DNA of 64,000 nucleotides, from assembly GCF_918698155.1 (NCBI RefSeq), contig NZ_CAKKLX010000011.1:62001-126000 (forward strand), in the 5' to 3' direction. Under the pieces are notes generated by a model. The model searched no databases, had not been told where the DNA came from, and saw only the letters and a list, made by a program, of their open reading frames with translations. This document shows positions 36,992 through 47,573 of this stretch, piece by piece; the first letter of the stretch is position 1, and each line of letters opens with the position of its first letter. This DNA comes from Roseomonas sp. CECT 9278 (GTDB lineage: Bacteria > Pseudomonadota > Alphaproteobacteria > Acetobacterales > Acetobacteraceae). A program made the translations under genes and the position numbers.

Positions 36992-39029
36992 TGCCGCGGC
37001 CGGATCGCCGCTGATCGTCGCCGTCGATATCGGCGGCACCTTCACCGACATCACCCTGCAGGACATCGCGACCGGCGAGGCCTGGACCGCCAAGACCCCC
37101 TCGACCCCGCGCGACCCGTCCGAGGCCTTCATCACCGGCATGCACCTGGCACTGGCGACGGCGCGCCGCGATGCGCAAGACATCGGCCGCGTCCTGCATG
37201 GCACCACCGTCGCCACCAACCTCATCCTGGAAGGCCGCACCGCGCCGACCGCGCTGCTGACCAATGCCGGCTTCCGCCACGTGCTGGAGATCGGCCGCGC
37301 CGACCTGCCGCGCCGCGACAACCTCTGGGCCTGGGTCAAGCCGCGCCGACCCGTCCCGCCCGCCCTGGTGTTCGAGGCAGCGGGCCGCATCGGCGCGGAC
37401 GGCACCGAACTCGCGCCGCTGGACGAGGCCGCCGTGCGCGAGGCCGCCCGCGCGGCGCTGGCGGCCGGCGTCGCGGCGCTGGCGGTCTGCTTCCTGCACG
37501 CCTTCGCCAACCCGGCGCACGAACGCCGCGCGCTTGCGATCCTGGCGGAGGAAGCACCAGGGCTGGCGCTCAGTGCTTCCGTCGACGTGCTCCCGGTCGT
37601 GCGTGAATACGAACGCAGCATGGCGACCGTGCTGAACGCCGCCGTCATGCCGGCTGTGTCGACCTACATCGCGCGGCTCGAATCACGACTGGCGGAAGCC
37701 GGCATTGCCGCGCCGCTGCTGCTGATGAAGTCGAATGGCGGCGTCGCGGGCGCCGGCTCCATCCGCCGCGCGCCGGCGCAGACCGCCTTGTCAGGGCCTG
37801 CCGCCGGCGTGGTCGGCGCGCGCGCCGTCGCCGCGGCCGCAGGGGTGGCGAACCTGATCACCGTCGATATCGGCGGCACCAGCGCCGACATCTGCCTGAT
37901 CGCCGGCGGCGAGATCGGGCTGACGCAGACCGGCCGCGTCGGGCCCTGGCCGCTGTCGCTGCCGATGGTCGACATGGTGACGATCGGCGCCGGTGGCGGC
38001 TCGCTCGCGCGGGTCGGTGCCGATGGCGCGCTGACCGTCGGCCCGCGCAGCGCCGGCGCCGAGCCAGGCCCGGCCTGCTACGGTCGTGGCGGGACGCAGG
38101 CGACGGTGACCGACGCGCATGTCGTGCTCGGCCAGCTGCCGCTGTCGCTGCTGGGCGGGCGCATGGCGCTCGATGCGGCGCTGGCGGAAGCCGCGGTGCG
38201 CGGTGTCGCGGAACCGCTGGGGCTCGACCTCGCGCAGGCGGCGCGCGGCATCCTCGCCATCGCCGACAACAACATGGTCGGCGCCATTCGTGTCGTGTCG
38301 GTCGAACGCGGCCACGATCCGCGCGACTTCACGCTGGTGCCCTTCGGCGGCGCCGGGCCGCTGCATGGCTGCGCGATCGCCGAGCTGCTCGGCATCACGC
38401 GCGTGCTGGTGCCGCCATCGCCGGGGGTGCTCTGCGCGCAGGGATTGCTGGCGGCGGATCTGAAGGCGGAGTTCACGCGCAGCGTGGCGCAGCCGCTCGA
38501 AAGCGCCGACCTGGCGCGCCTGGAACAGGCCTTCGATGACCTCGAGCAGGATGCAGCCGCCTGGTTCGACCGCGAGACTGTCCCGCCGGCGGATCGCCGC
38601 GTCGAACGCGTCGCGCTGATGCGCTACGAGGAACAGGGCCATGAGCTCGCGATCCCGTGGCGGGTCGCGGACCCCGCCGCACTCGGCGAAGCCTTCGCCA
38701 CCGCCCATCGCGGCCTCTATGGCTTCGACCTGCCGGGTGTCGCCATCGAGGTCGTGACGCTGCGCGTCGAGGCCTCCGGCCTGCTGCCGGCGCCGGCGCC
38801 GACCGAACCGCGCGGCGGTACGGCCGCCGATGCCGTGATCGGACGCCAGCGCATCCTTCTGCGGGACGCCGCGGTCGATGCGCCGGTGTATGAACGCGCG
38901 CGGTTGGGCACCGGTGCCAGCTTCGCCGGCCCCGCCATCGTCACGCAGCTGGATGCAACCACGCTGGTCGGCGTGGGCTGGACGGCGCGGATGGACGCCT
39001 CGGGCGCCTTGATGCTGGAGCGTGGCTGA
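36978..39029 (+). CDS. hyuA: Hydantoinase A/oxoprolinase family subunit
   Basis: The 683-residue protein has the HyuA N-terminal ATPase-like motif VAVDIGGTFTDITL, the second DIGGTSADICL motif near residue 300, and the FGGAGPLHGCAIAELLG segment of the actin-like fold. It is the nucleotide-binding partner of HyuB, phosphorylating the amide before hydrolysis. The ATG at 36978 overlaps the end of hyuB by 14 bases. No carbamoylase, racemase or amidase gene is adjacent, so the product of ring-opening is probably handled elsewhere. Confidence 0.92.
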   Translation: MPSPDAAAGSPLIVAVDIGGTFTDITLQDIATGEAWTAKTPSTPRDPSEAFITGMHLALATARRDAQDIGRVLHGTTVATNLILEGRTAPTALLTNAGFRHVLEIGRADLPRRDNLWAWVKPRRPVPPALVFEAAGRIGADGTELAPLDEAAVREAARAALAAGVAALAVCFLHAFANPAHERRALAILAEEAPGLALSASVDVLPVVREYERSMATVLNAAVMPAVSTYIARLESRLAEAGIAAPLLLMKSNGGVAGAGSIRRAPAQTALSGPAAGVVGARAVAAAAGVANLITVDIGGTSADICLIAGGEIGLTQTGRVGPWPLSLPMVDMVTIGAGGGSLARVGADGALTVGPRSAGAEPGPACYGRGGTQATVTDAHVVLGQLPLSLLGGRMALDAALAEAAVRGVAEPLGLDLAQAARGILAIADNNMVGAIRVVSVERGHDPRDFTLVPFGGAGPLHGCAIAELLGITRVLVPPSPGVLCAQGLLAADLKAEFTRSVAQPLESADLARLEQAFDDLEQDAAAWFDRETVPPADRRVERVALMRYEEQGHELAIPWRVADPAALGEAFATAHRGLYGFDLPGVAIEVVTLRVEASGLLPAPAPTEPRGGTAADAVIGRQRILLRDAAVDAPVYERARLGTGASFAGPAIVTQLDATTLVGVGWTARMDASGALMLERG

Positions 39030-39108
39030 GCGCAGCGACGGTGGCATCCTGGCGCGGCCGTGGCATTCTCCCCCGGCGCCCGGCGCGCGACCGGCAGGAG
39101 CACCCCCC

Positions 39109-39165
39109 GTGACACCGACGACATCGGCCAGCACCGCTTCCATCGCCGCGCGGCGCGCGGCATGA
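39109..39165 (+). CDS. Possible 18-codon leader ORF coupled to the next gene
   Basis: A GTG at 39109 has an AGGAG site with an eight-base spacer, better than any site at the following gene. The frame encodes 18 residues (VTPTTSASTASIAARRAA) and stops with the TGA of an ATGA overlap at the start of the molybdenum hydroxylase gene. Ribosomes could reinitiate there. It may instead be chance, since the sequence is short and Ala/Ser/Thr-rich. Confidence 0.35.
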   Translation: MTPTTSASTASIAARRAA

Positions 39166-41450
39166 CGGCGATCGCGCAGCGCGGCCTTTCCCGCCGCCGG
39201 GTCGAGGACGACCGCTTCCTGCGCGGCCTCGGCCATTTCATCGAGGACATCGACACGGCCGGCGCGCTGCACGGCGTCATGCTGCGCTCGCCGCACGCCC
39301 ATGCGCGGATCGTCGCGATCGATACGGCTGCCGCGCGCGCCATGCCCGGCGTGCACGACATCATCGTTGCGGCCGACCTGCGGGCCGAAGGCCTCCATCC
39401 GATGCCTTGCGTCGCCAAGGTCGCGACGCTGGAACCGCTCATCATCCCGCCGCGCCCCGCCCTGGCCGAGGCGCGCGTCCGCCATGTCGGCGATCCGGTC
39501 GCCTTCGTGGTGGCGGAGACGCCGGCGCAGGCGCGCGATGCCGCCGAGGCGATCGAGATCGATTATGAAATGCTGCCCGCCGTCACCGACGGGGCCGCGG
39601 CGCTGCGACCCGATGCGCCGGCACTGTGGGACCAGGCGCCCGGCAATCTGGCCTTCCGCTTCCAGAAGGGCGACGCGGCCGCCGTCGAGGCCGCCTTCGC
39701 GCGCGCCGCCACCATCGTCTCGCTCGACCTGGTGAACAACCGCGTCACCGCGGCGCCGATGGAAGTGCGCGCCGCCATCGCGACCTGGGATCCCGCGACG
39801 CAATCCTTCCTGCTGGAGGTCACCGGCCAGGGCGTGCACGGCATGCGCGACCAGCTCGCCACGGTGTTCGGCATGCCGCGCGACCGCATCCGCGTCGTGG
39901 CGCCCGATGTCGGCGGCGGCTTCGGCGCCAAGAACTTCATCTTCCCGGACTATGTGCTGACGATGCTCGCCGCCCGGCGCCTCGGCCGGAAGGTGCGCTG
40001 GGTGTCGGAACGGACGGAGGACTTCCTGTCCACCGTGCATGGGCGCGACAACCGCACCCATGCGCGCCTCGCGCTCGATGCCGATGGCCGCTTCCTCGCG
40101 CTGCATGCACAGACGGTGGCGAACATGGGCGCCTACCTGTCCGGCAGCGGGCCGGGCAGCTCGACGAATTCGCCCGGCACGGCGATGGGCGGGCTGTACG
40201 ACATACCCGCGGTCTTCATGGATGTACGCGGCGCCTTCACCAACACCGTGCCGATCGACGCCTATCGCGGCGCCGGCAAGCCCGAGGCGAACTACGTCAC
40301 CGAACGCCTGGTGGATCTCGCGGCGCGGCGCCTGGGCATCGATGCGGTGGAGCTGCGCCGGCGCAACCTGATCGCATCCTTTCCGCATCGCACTGCCATG
40401 GGCATGACGATCGATTGCGGCGAGTTCCGCGCGAATCTCGATCGCGCCATGACGGCCGCGGATGTCGCCGGCTTCGCGCAGCGGCGCGCGGAGTCCGAGG
40501 CGCGCGGGAGGCTGCGCGGGCTCGGCATCGCGCATTTCATGGAGACCTCGCGCGGTGCACCCGGCGAATGGGCCGCGGTGCGCTTCGGCGCCGATGGCAC
40601 GGTGGCGCTGGCGCTCGGCACGCAGTCGAACGGGCAAGGACACGAGACCAGCTTCCCGCAGGTTGCCGCCGACCTGCTGGGCCTGCCCATCGGCATCTTC
40701 CGCCTGGTGCAGGCCGATACGCGCGATGTCGCGCGCGGCCATGGCCATGGCGGTGCGCGATCGCTGCACATGGGCGGCGAGGCGCTGGTGCGCGCGATCG
40801 ACCTGGTGCTCGCGAAGGCGCGTTCCCTGGCGGCGCAGCTGCTGCAGGCGCCCTCGGCATCGCTCGGCTTCGCCGATGGGCGGTTCAGCGTGGTGGACGA
40901 CGCGGCGGGGCGCGGCGTGGCGTTGCTCGACCTCGCGCGTGAAGCGCCTGGTGTGCTGGATGCCGAGGTCGACAGCGACCTGGACCTGGTCACTTTTCCC
41001 AATGGCTGCCAGGTGGCGGAGGTCGAGATCGACCCCGAGACCGGCCAGGTGAAGCTCGATCGCTACACCGCGATCGACGACTACGGCGTGCTGATCAACC
41101 CCATGCTGACGATCGGCCAGGTGCAGGGTGGCCTCGCGCAGGGCATCGGCCAGGCGATGTTCGAGGAAGTGTCCTACGATACGGAGTCGGGGCAGATCCT
41201 CGCGGCGTCGCTGATGGATTATTGCCTGCCCCGCGCGCAGGACCTGCCGCCGCTCGATGTCACCTGCATCGAGGTGCCGACGGGGTCGAACCGGCTCGGC
41301 GTGAAGGGGTCTGGCCAGGCGGGGTGCATCGGCGCGCCGCAGACAGTCATCCATGCGGTGCTCGATGCGCTGGCGCCGTTGGGGATCGAGACGATCGACA
41401 TGCCGGTCACGCCGAACAAGGTCTGGGCCGCGATCCGGTCGGCGCGGTAG
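39162..41450 (+). CDS. Xanthine dehydrogenase family molybdopterin-binding (large) subunit
   Basis: The 762-residue protein has the CoxL/XdhB-type core: RRVEDDRFLRGLGHFIEDID at the start, VGGGFGAKNF for the molybdopterin dinucleotide site, AYRGAGKPEANY, and GVKGSGQAGCIGAP near the end. The last motif is normally GxGEAG, whose glutamate is the catalytic base; here it is Gln. Enzymes of the family hydroxylate N-heterocycles, aldehydes or CO and need 2Fe-2S and FAD subunits, which are not encoded nearby. The ATG at 39162 gives the family N-terminus. It follows hyuA by 132 bases, so it may act on the same heterocyclic compound, an inference from place only. Confidence 0.88.
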   Translation: MTAIAQRGLSRRRVEDDRFLRGLGHFIEDIDTAGALHGVMLRSPHAHARIVAIDTAAARAMPGVHDIIVAADLRAEGLHPMPCVAKVATLEPLIIPPRPALAEARVRHVGDPVAFVVAETPAQARDAAEAIEIDYEMLPAVTDGAAALRPDAPALWDQAPGNLAFRFQKGDAAAVEAAFARAATIVSLDLVNNRVTAAPMEVRAAIATWDPATQSFLLEVTGQGVHGMRDQLATVFGMPRDRIRVVAPDVGGGFGAKNFIFPDYVLTMLAARRLGRKVRWVSERTEDFLSTVHGRDNRTHARLALDADGRFLALHAQTVANMGAYLSGSGPGSSTNSPGTAMGGLYDIPAVFMDVRGAFTNTVPIDAYRGAGKPEANYVTERLVDLAARRLGIDAVELRRRNLIASFPHRTAMGMTIDCGEFRANLDRAMTAADVAGFAQRRAESEARGRLRGLGIAHFMETSRGAPGEWAAVRFGADGTVALALGTQSNGQGHETSFPQVAADLLGLPIGIFRLVQADTRDVARGHGHGGARSLHMGGEALVRAIDLVLAKARSLAAQLLQAPSASLGFADGRFSVVDDAAGRGVALLDLAREAPGVLDAEVDSDLDLVTFPNGCQVAEVEIDPETGQVKLDRYTAIDDYGVLINPMLTIGQVQGGLAQGIGQAMFEEVSYDTESGQILAASLMDYCLPRAQDLPPLDVTCIEVPTGSNRLGVKGSGQAGCIGAPQTVIHAVLDALAPLGIETIDMPVTPNKVWAAIRSAR

Positions 41451-41495
41451 AGCATCATCCGTTCAAACGGAGTCGTTTGGACGGGTAACGATGCT
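41451..41495. repeat. Long imperfect palindrome after the molybdenum hydroxylase gene
   Basis: Directly after the TAG stop there is AGCATC ... GATGCT (outer arms) enclosing CCGTTCAAACG-GAGT-CGTTTGGACGG (inner arms with one mismatch). It could stop transcription of the preceding gene, but no T-run follows. It also looks like the intergenic palindromes that spread in alphaproteobacterial genomes, and it lies 55 bases from an IS remnant. The flanking bases 41496-41550 hold no gene. Confidence 0.65.
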
Positions 41496-41550
41496 CGCAA
41501 GAACAATGACCTAGAGCCGTCTTAGTGAGCCAAAGCGAACGGCAACGGCG

Positions 41551-41989
41551 CTAGGCTGAATCGACATTGGCTTGAAGCGGCTACGGCGGGGTGTGATTCA
41601 TCGCTGGGCGGTTCTGGGTGGGATCCGCGCGGCGATGGTGAAGCGATACGAACCGATGGACCGGCCGTGGTTGGCGATGCGCGACCTGCTACCGGGCAAG
41701 CCCGATGACCGGGGGCGGACAACCGCGCCTACGACGCACGCAGCTTTCGCGAGACCATCGAGGCCATCAGCGCAGAACCGGTCATCCCGCCCAACCCGAC
41801 CCGCAAGCATCCGGCATCCTACGACCGCCTGCGCGAGCTCGACCGCAATCGCATCGAGCGCCTCGTCGGCCGCCTCCAGCGCTTCCGCCGCATCCCTACC
41901 CGTCACGACCGGCGCGCCGCATCCTTCCTCGCCGCCATCCACCTCGTCGCACGCATCGAATGGATGACCTGAAGGTCGATTCAGCCTAG
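41551..41989. mobile_element. Internally deleted IS5-like element, about 439 bp
   Basis: The 15-base sequence CTAGGCTGAATCGAC at 41551-41565 recurs as a perfect inverted copy at 41975-41989. Between them lie the N-terminal and C-terminal parts of an IS5-type transposase without the middle. A complete element of this group is about twice as long. The outer CTAG on both ends may be duplicated target sequence. The element cannot make its own transposase but keeps both ends, so it could be moved in trans. Confidence 0.78.
41635..41972 (+). pseudogene. IS5-family transposase remnant, deleted and frameshifted
   Basis: The first piece begins at 41635 (MVKRYEPMDRPWLAMRDLLP, then GKPDDRGR), the N-terminus of IS5-type transposases. 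At about 41718 the similarity continues in another frame as DNRAYDARSFRETIEAI and ends, after ...RLVGRLQRFRRIPTRHDRRA, at the TGA at 41970. That second piece is the C-terminal part with the last acidic region. The middle, including most of the DDE catalytic core, is missing. The junction falls at a GACAACCGC-like stretch that could have occurred in both parts and served for recombination. Confidence 0.75.
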
Positions 41990-42651
41990 TCGCTCGCCGC
42001 GCCGCTGGCCCAGGGTTCTGCCACGAAGACCGCATTCGCATAGGACAGGCCGCGCATCGACGTGTTGGTCTGGAAGTTCATCCGCCCGCCCGGGAACAGC
42101 TGGTACAGGCCGTAGCCGAAGGCGAACATGAACTCCGCGACCCGCGCATAGGGCACGTGGAAGGGGCCGTCGGGCACGATCCCGACCTCGACGATGACGA
42201 ATTCGGCGCGCCGGTCCGCGATCATGCGGTGGAAGCCCGCCAGCACTTCGAGGTCGTGGCCCTCGGTGTCGATCTTGAGGATGTCGAGCCGGTCGATGCC
42301 CTGCGCGGCGCAGAAGACATCCCCGGCGACGAGTTCGACCTCCTCGACGTGCTTCTCGGTGCCCGGCTGGCGCAGGATCCGGTTCATCGGGCTGCCGGGC
42401 TTGGCCAGCATCGACACCCGCCCCGGGCGCGCGCCGAAGGCCAGGCGGTGCAGCGTCAGTGCCGGATCGCCGGCGGTGTTGGCGCGCAGCTTCTCGAAGG
42501 TCGAGCGGATCGGCTCGAAGGCATCGATGACGGCATCGGGCCAGGTCGCGCGCAGCTCCCGCACCGTCTGGCCGACATTGGCGCCGATGTCGAAGATGCG
42601 CGCCGGTGCGAAGCCGGGGTGCTCGCGGGCGATCCGGCGGTACAGGTGCAT
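41986..42651 (-). CDS. FkbM-family methyltransferase
   Basis: The 221-residue protein has the SAM-binding motif RIFDIGANVGQTVREL (residues 19-34) and the FkbM-type LDILKIDTEGHDLEVLAG segment. FkbM proteins O-methylate sugars or other metabolites. The ATG at 42651 has an AAGGAGA site; a longer frame upstream is not similar. Its TAG stop lies inside the CTAG end of the IS remnant, so the insertion sits exactly at the gene end. A second FkbM gene is 55 bases upstream on the same strand, with no glycosyltransferase near. Confidence 0.88.
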   Translation of the reverse strand: MHLYRRIAREHPGFAPARIFDIGANVGQTVRELRATWPDAVIDAFEPIRSTFEKLRANTAGDPALTLHRLAFGARPGRVSMLAKPGSPMNRILRQPGTEKHVEEVELVAGDVFCAAQGIDRLDILKIDTEGHDLEVLAGFHRMIADRRAEFVIVEVGIVPDGPFHVPYARVAEFMFAFGYGLYQLFPGGRMNFQTNTSMRGLSYANAVFVAEPWASGAASD

Positions 42652-42706
42652 CGGCGATCTCTCCTTGATGGCGCGGCCGGCCCCGCGTGCCGTGCCGCCG
42701 CCCCGC

Positions 42707-43459
42707 TCAGGCCGGGGTGTAGAGGAAGTCGGTCGGTGACAGCGTCTCGGCCTGGCGGTAGCCCAGGGCCTGCATCGCCGCGTCGCCGGGTTCGTATTCG
42801 CCCTGCGCCGGGCGCAGCTCGATCCAGATGGTCGGCCGATGCCGGGCGATGGTCTCGCGCGCGCCGTCCAGCATCGCGACCTGGCTGCCCTCGACATCGA
42901 TCTTGAGGAAGTCGAGCCGGTCGAGACCGAGCTGGTCGAGCGTCATGACCGGATACGCCGACCCGGCGCCGAGGTCGAAGCTCGATGCCGCCATGTTGCC
43001 GGTGCCGTAGTTCGCGAGGGAGGCGCTGCCCGGCCGCGCGCCCAGCGCCGCGTTGTGGCAGCGCACCTGCGTGAGGCCGTTGAGCTCGACGTTGCGCTGC
43101 AGGACCGGGAAGATGGTGCGCAGCGGCTCGAAGGAATCGATCCGGCCGGCGCGGCAGACCAGCCCGAAGAACAGCGTGTGGTTGCCGATATTGGCGCCGG
43201 CATCGACCACCGCGGCGCCGGGCGGGATCAGCGGCTGGACACGGCGCAGCAGCGCCATCTCGAACAGGTTCGACGTCGACAGGATGTAGCGCTGCACGAT
43301 GTCCGTCGTCGCATAGGGCAGGTGCATGCGGAACAGCGTGTCGAGCACCGGGAATTCCAGGACCCGGTCGGGGCCGAGCGCCTGGTACAGCGTCACGAGG
43401 CGCAGTTCCTCGAGCCGGCGGTTCATCGCCTTGAACTTCAGCTCCAGCTCGGCCGACAT
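42707..43459 (-). CDS. FkbM-family methyltransferase
   Basis: This 250-residue methyltransferase has the SAM motif [15 protein letters not shown] (84-98), [22 protein letters not shown] in its middle, quoted here only as SFEPLRTIF, and [19 protein letters not shown]. The first 80 residues are a helical lead-in that the neighbouring FkbM protein lacks. The two share the fold but little beyond the motifs, so they probably have different acceptors. Acceptors are unknown. It starts 43 bases upstream of the end of the second ABC operon. Confidence 0.88.
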   Translation of the reverse strand: MSAELELKFKAMNRRLEELRLVTLYQALGPDRVLEFPVLDTLFRMHLPYATTDIVQRYILSTSNLFEMALLRRVQPLIPPGAAVVDAGANIGNHTLFFGLVCRAGRIDSFEPLRTIFPVLQRNVELNGLTQVRCHNAALGARPGSASLANYGTGNMAASSFDLGAGSAYPVMTLDQLGLDRLDFLKIDVEGSQVAMLDGARETIARHRPTIWIELRPAQGEYEPGDAAMQALGYRQAETLSPTDFLYTPA

Positions 43460-43502
43460 GTCGCGGCGCTACCCTTTCAGGATCGGGGCGCCCGGTCGTG
43501 GC

Positions 43503-45511
<2,009 letters not shown>

Positions 45512-45528
45512 TGGTTCCACCTCATCGA

Positions 45529-45625
45529 ATCCGGCCGCACAGCGGCCGGCGCGCGCAGGACAACCTCCGCGTCGACGCAACAGGACGTCGGCGCGAAAGC
45601 CAAGCCGGCGCCCGGCGTTTGAGGG
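45529..45625. repeat. Two-block intergenic repeat, copy 1
   Basis: Block A (45529-45551) contains CCGGCCGC-ACA-GCGGCCGG, a perfect eight-base-pair hairpin. Block B (45610-45625) reads GCCCGGCGTTTGAGGG. Both blocks recur in the same order at 62036-62142, block A identical over 23 bases and block B with one difference, with 58 and 68 unlike bases between them. In both cases the repeat lies between two minus-strand genes of an operon. A mobile palindromic unit or an mRNA-stability element would fit; neither is shown. Confidence 0.65.
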
Positions 45626-45626
45626 C

Positions 45627-46553
45627 TCATTTCTTCAGCCTCGGGTTCAGCACGTCGCGCAACTGGTCGCCCATCAGGTTGATCGACACGATGGTGACCA
45701 GCAGCGCGATGCCCGGGTAGAAGGATATCCAGTACTTGCCCGACAGCATGTATTCGTACCCGTTGGCGATCAGCAGCCCGAGCGAGGGCTCGGTGATCGG
45801 CACGCCGAGGCCCAGGAACGACAGCGTCGCTTCCAGCGCGATCGCGCGCGCGACCTGCATGGTGGCCACCACGATCAGCGGCGGCAGGCAGTTCGGCAGC
45901 AAATGCCGGAACAGGATGCGGTGCGTCGGCAAGGCGAGGCACTGCGCCGCCTCGATGTATTCGCGCCGGCGTTCCACCAGCGCGGTGCCGCGCACCGTGC
46001 GCGCGTAGTAGGCCCATTCCACGATCACCAGCGCGATGACCACGTTCATGATGCCCTTGCCCAGGAAGGCCAGGATCATCAGCGCGACCAGGATCGACGG
46101 GAAGGACAGCTGCAGGTCGACCAGGCGCATGATGACCGTGTCGGTGCGCTTGCCGGCATAGGCCGCGAGCAGCCCGAGCGAAGCCCCCACCACGCAGGCG
46201 ATCAGCGCCGAACCCGCACCCACCATCAGCGAGATGCGCAGCCCGTACATGATGCCCGACATCATGTCGCGGCCCTGGTCGTCGGTGCCGAGCCAATAGG
46301 TGAAGCCCGCGCCGCCCACCGTGCCGGGCTCCATGCGCCCGTCCATGATGTCGAGCTGCGCGAGGTCGTACGGATTCTGCGGCGCGATCCAGGGCGCGAA
46401 GATCGCCACCAGGGCGATCACGCCAAACACGATCGCGCCGCCGACCGCGACCTTCGATTCGCAGAATTCCGAGACGAAGCGCCGGAACGGCGTCTCAACC
46501 TTGGCGGGCACCGGCGCGGAGGCCGGCGCGCCCTTCAGCGCGACATCGCTCAT
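45627..46553 (-). CDS. Peptide-type ABC transporter permease (OppC/DppC type)
   Basis: This 308-residue protein has a hydrophilic N-terminus of about 35 residues, then six spans, the YWLGTDDQGRDMMSGIM segment that follows the first span in this family, and the cytoplasmic loop CLALPTHRILFRHLLPNCLP. Its ATG overlaps the stop of the OppB-type gene (ATGA). It forms the importer channel with that protein. Confidence 0.92.
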   Translation of the reverse strand: MSDVALKGAPASAPVPAKVETPFRRFVSEFCESKVAVGGAIVFGVIALVAIFAPWIAPQNPYDLAQLDIMDGRMEPGTVGGAGFTYWLGTDDQGRDMMSGIMYGLRISLMVGAGSALIACVVGASLGLLAAYAGKRTDTVIMRLVDLQLSFPSILVALMILAFLGKGIMNVVIALVIVEWAYYARTVRGTALVERRREYIEAAQCLALPTHRILFRHLLPNCLPPLIVVATMQVARAIALEATLSFLGLGVPITEPSLGLLIANGYEYMLSGKYWISFYPGIALLVTIVSINLMGDQLRDVLNPRLKK

Positions 46554-47557
46554 GTGCCCTTGGTCTCCAGCCTCACGCGCGGATCCAGCATCGAGTAGGT
46601 CAGGTCCACGATCAGGTTGATGGTGATGAACAGCAGCACGATGATCATCAGGTAGGCGACGATGACCGGCCGATCCAGCACGTTGATGCTGTCGATGATC
46701 AGCTTGCCCATGCCCGGCCAGGCGAAGACGCTCTCGGTCACCACGCTGAAGGCGATGGTCGACCCGAGCTCAAGCCCCACCACGGTCACCACCGGGATCA
46801 GGATGTTCTTGAACACGTGCACGAAGGTCACGCGCGACCGCGACAGACCCTTGGCGCGGGCGAACTTCACGTAGTCCATCAGCATGGTCTCGCGCACGCC
46901 CGCGCGCGTCAGGCGGATCACCAGGCTGATCTTGAACAGCGCCAGGTTCAGCGCCGGCATCGCCATGTGGCGCAGCCCGTCCCAGGTCAGGAAGGACCAT
47001 TGCAGCCCTTCATTGCACGACTGCAGCCCGACGAAGCCGAGCACCGAGCAGGTCTCGCCGCGCCCGGTGGATGGCAGCCAGCCGAGCTGCACCGCGAAGA
47101 CCATGATCAGCATCAGCCCGACCCAGAAGGTCGGCAGCGAGAAGCCCAGGATCGACCCCGCCATGATCCCCTTGCTGACCGGCGAATCGGGCTTCAGCCC
47201 GGCGAACAGGCCAAGCGGCAGGCCGATCAGGATCGACAGGAACATCGCCCCGAAGGCGAGTTCCATCGTCGCGGGCATACGTTGCAGGATCAGCTTCAGC
47301 GCCGGTTCGTTGAACACGAAGGACCGGCCGAGGTCGCCCTGCAGCGCATTGCCCAGGAAGACCAGGTATTGCTCCCACAGCGGCAGGTCGAGCCCGAGCG
47401 CCTTCACCGCGCGCTCGCGCTCGATCTGGTCGGCATCCGGGCTGATCAGGATCTCGACCGGGTCGCCGATCCCGTAGATGCCGACGAAGACGATGACGGA
47501 CATCGCCAGCACGACGAACAGCGCCTGGATCAGGCGCCGAACGAGGTAGACCGTCAT
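46550..47557 (-). CDS. Peptide-type ABC transporter permease (OppB/DppB type)
   Basis: This 335-residue membrane protein starts MTVYLVRRLIQALFVVLAMS and has six predicted spans with the loop ARAKGLSRSRVTFVHVFKNI for contact with the ATPase. A periplasmic loop near residues 155-180 contains two cysteines (GETCSVLGFVGLQSCNEG) that could form a disulfide, unusual for the family. The start is 16 bases from the binding-protein stop. Confidence 0.92.
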   Translation of the reverse strand: MTVYLVRRLIQALFVVLAMSVIVFVGIYGIGDPVEILISPDADQIERERAVKALGLDLPLWEQYLVFLGNALQGDLGRSFVFNEPALKLILQRMPATMELAFGAMFLSILIGLPLGLFAGLKPDSPVSKGIMAGSILGFSLPTFWVGLMLIMVFAVQLGWLPSTGRGETCSVLGFVGLQSCNEGLQWSFLTWDGLRHMAMPALNLALFKISLVIRLTRAGVRETMLMDYVKFARAKGLSRSRVTFVHVFKNILIPVVTVVGLELGSTIAFSVVTESVFAWPGMGKLIIDSINVLDRPVIVAYLMIIVLLFITINLIVDLTYSMLDPRVRLETKGT

Positions 47558-47573
47558 CGCCGTCTCTCCCGGC

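Noticed and set aside
37791-41354. 1187-codon minus-strand frame opposite hyuA and the molybdenum hydroxylase gene
   Set aside because: It spans two well-supported plus-strand genes and reads as an antisense shadow.
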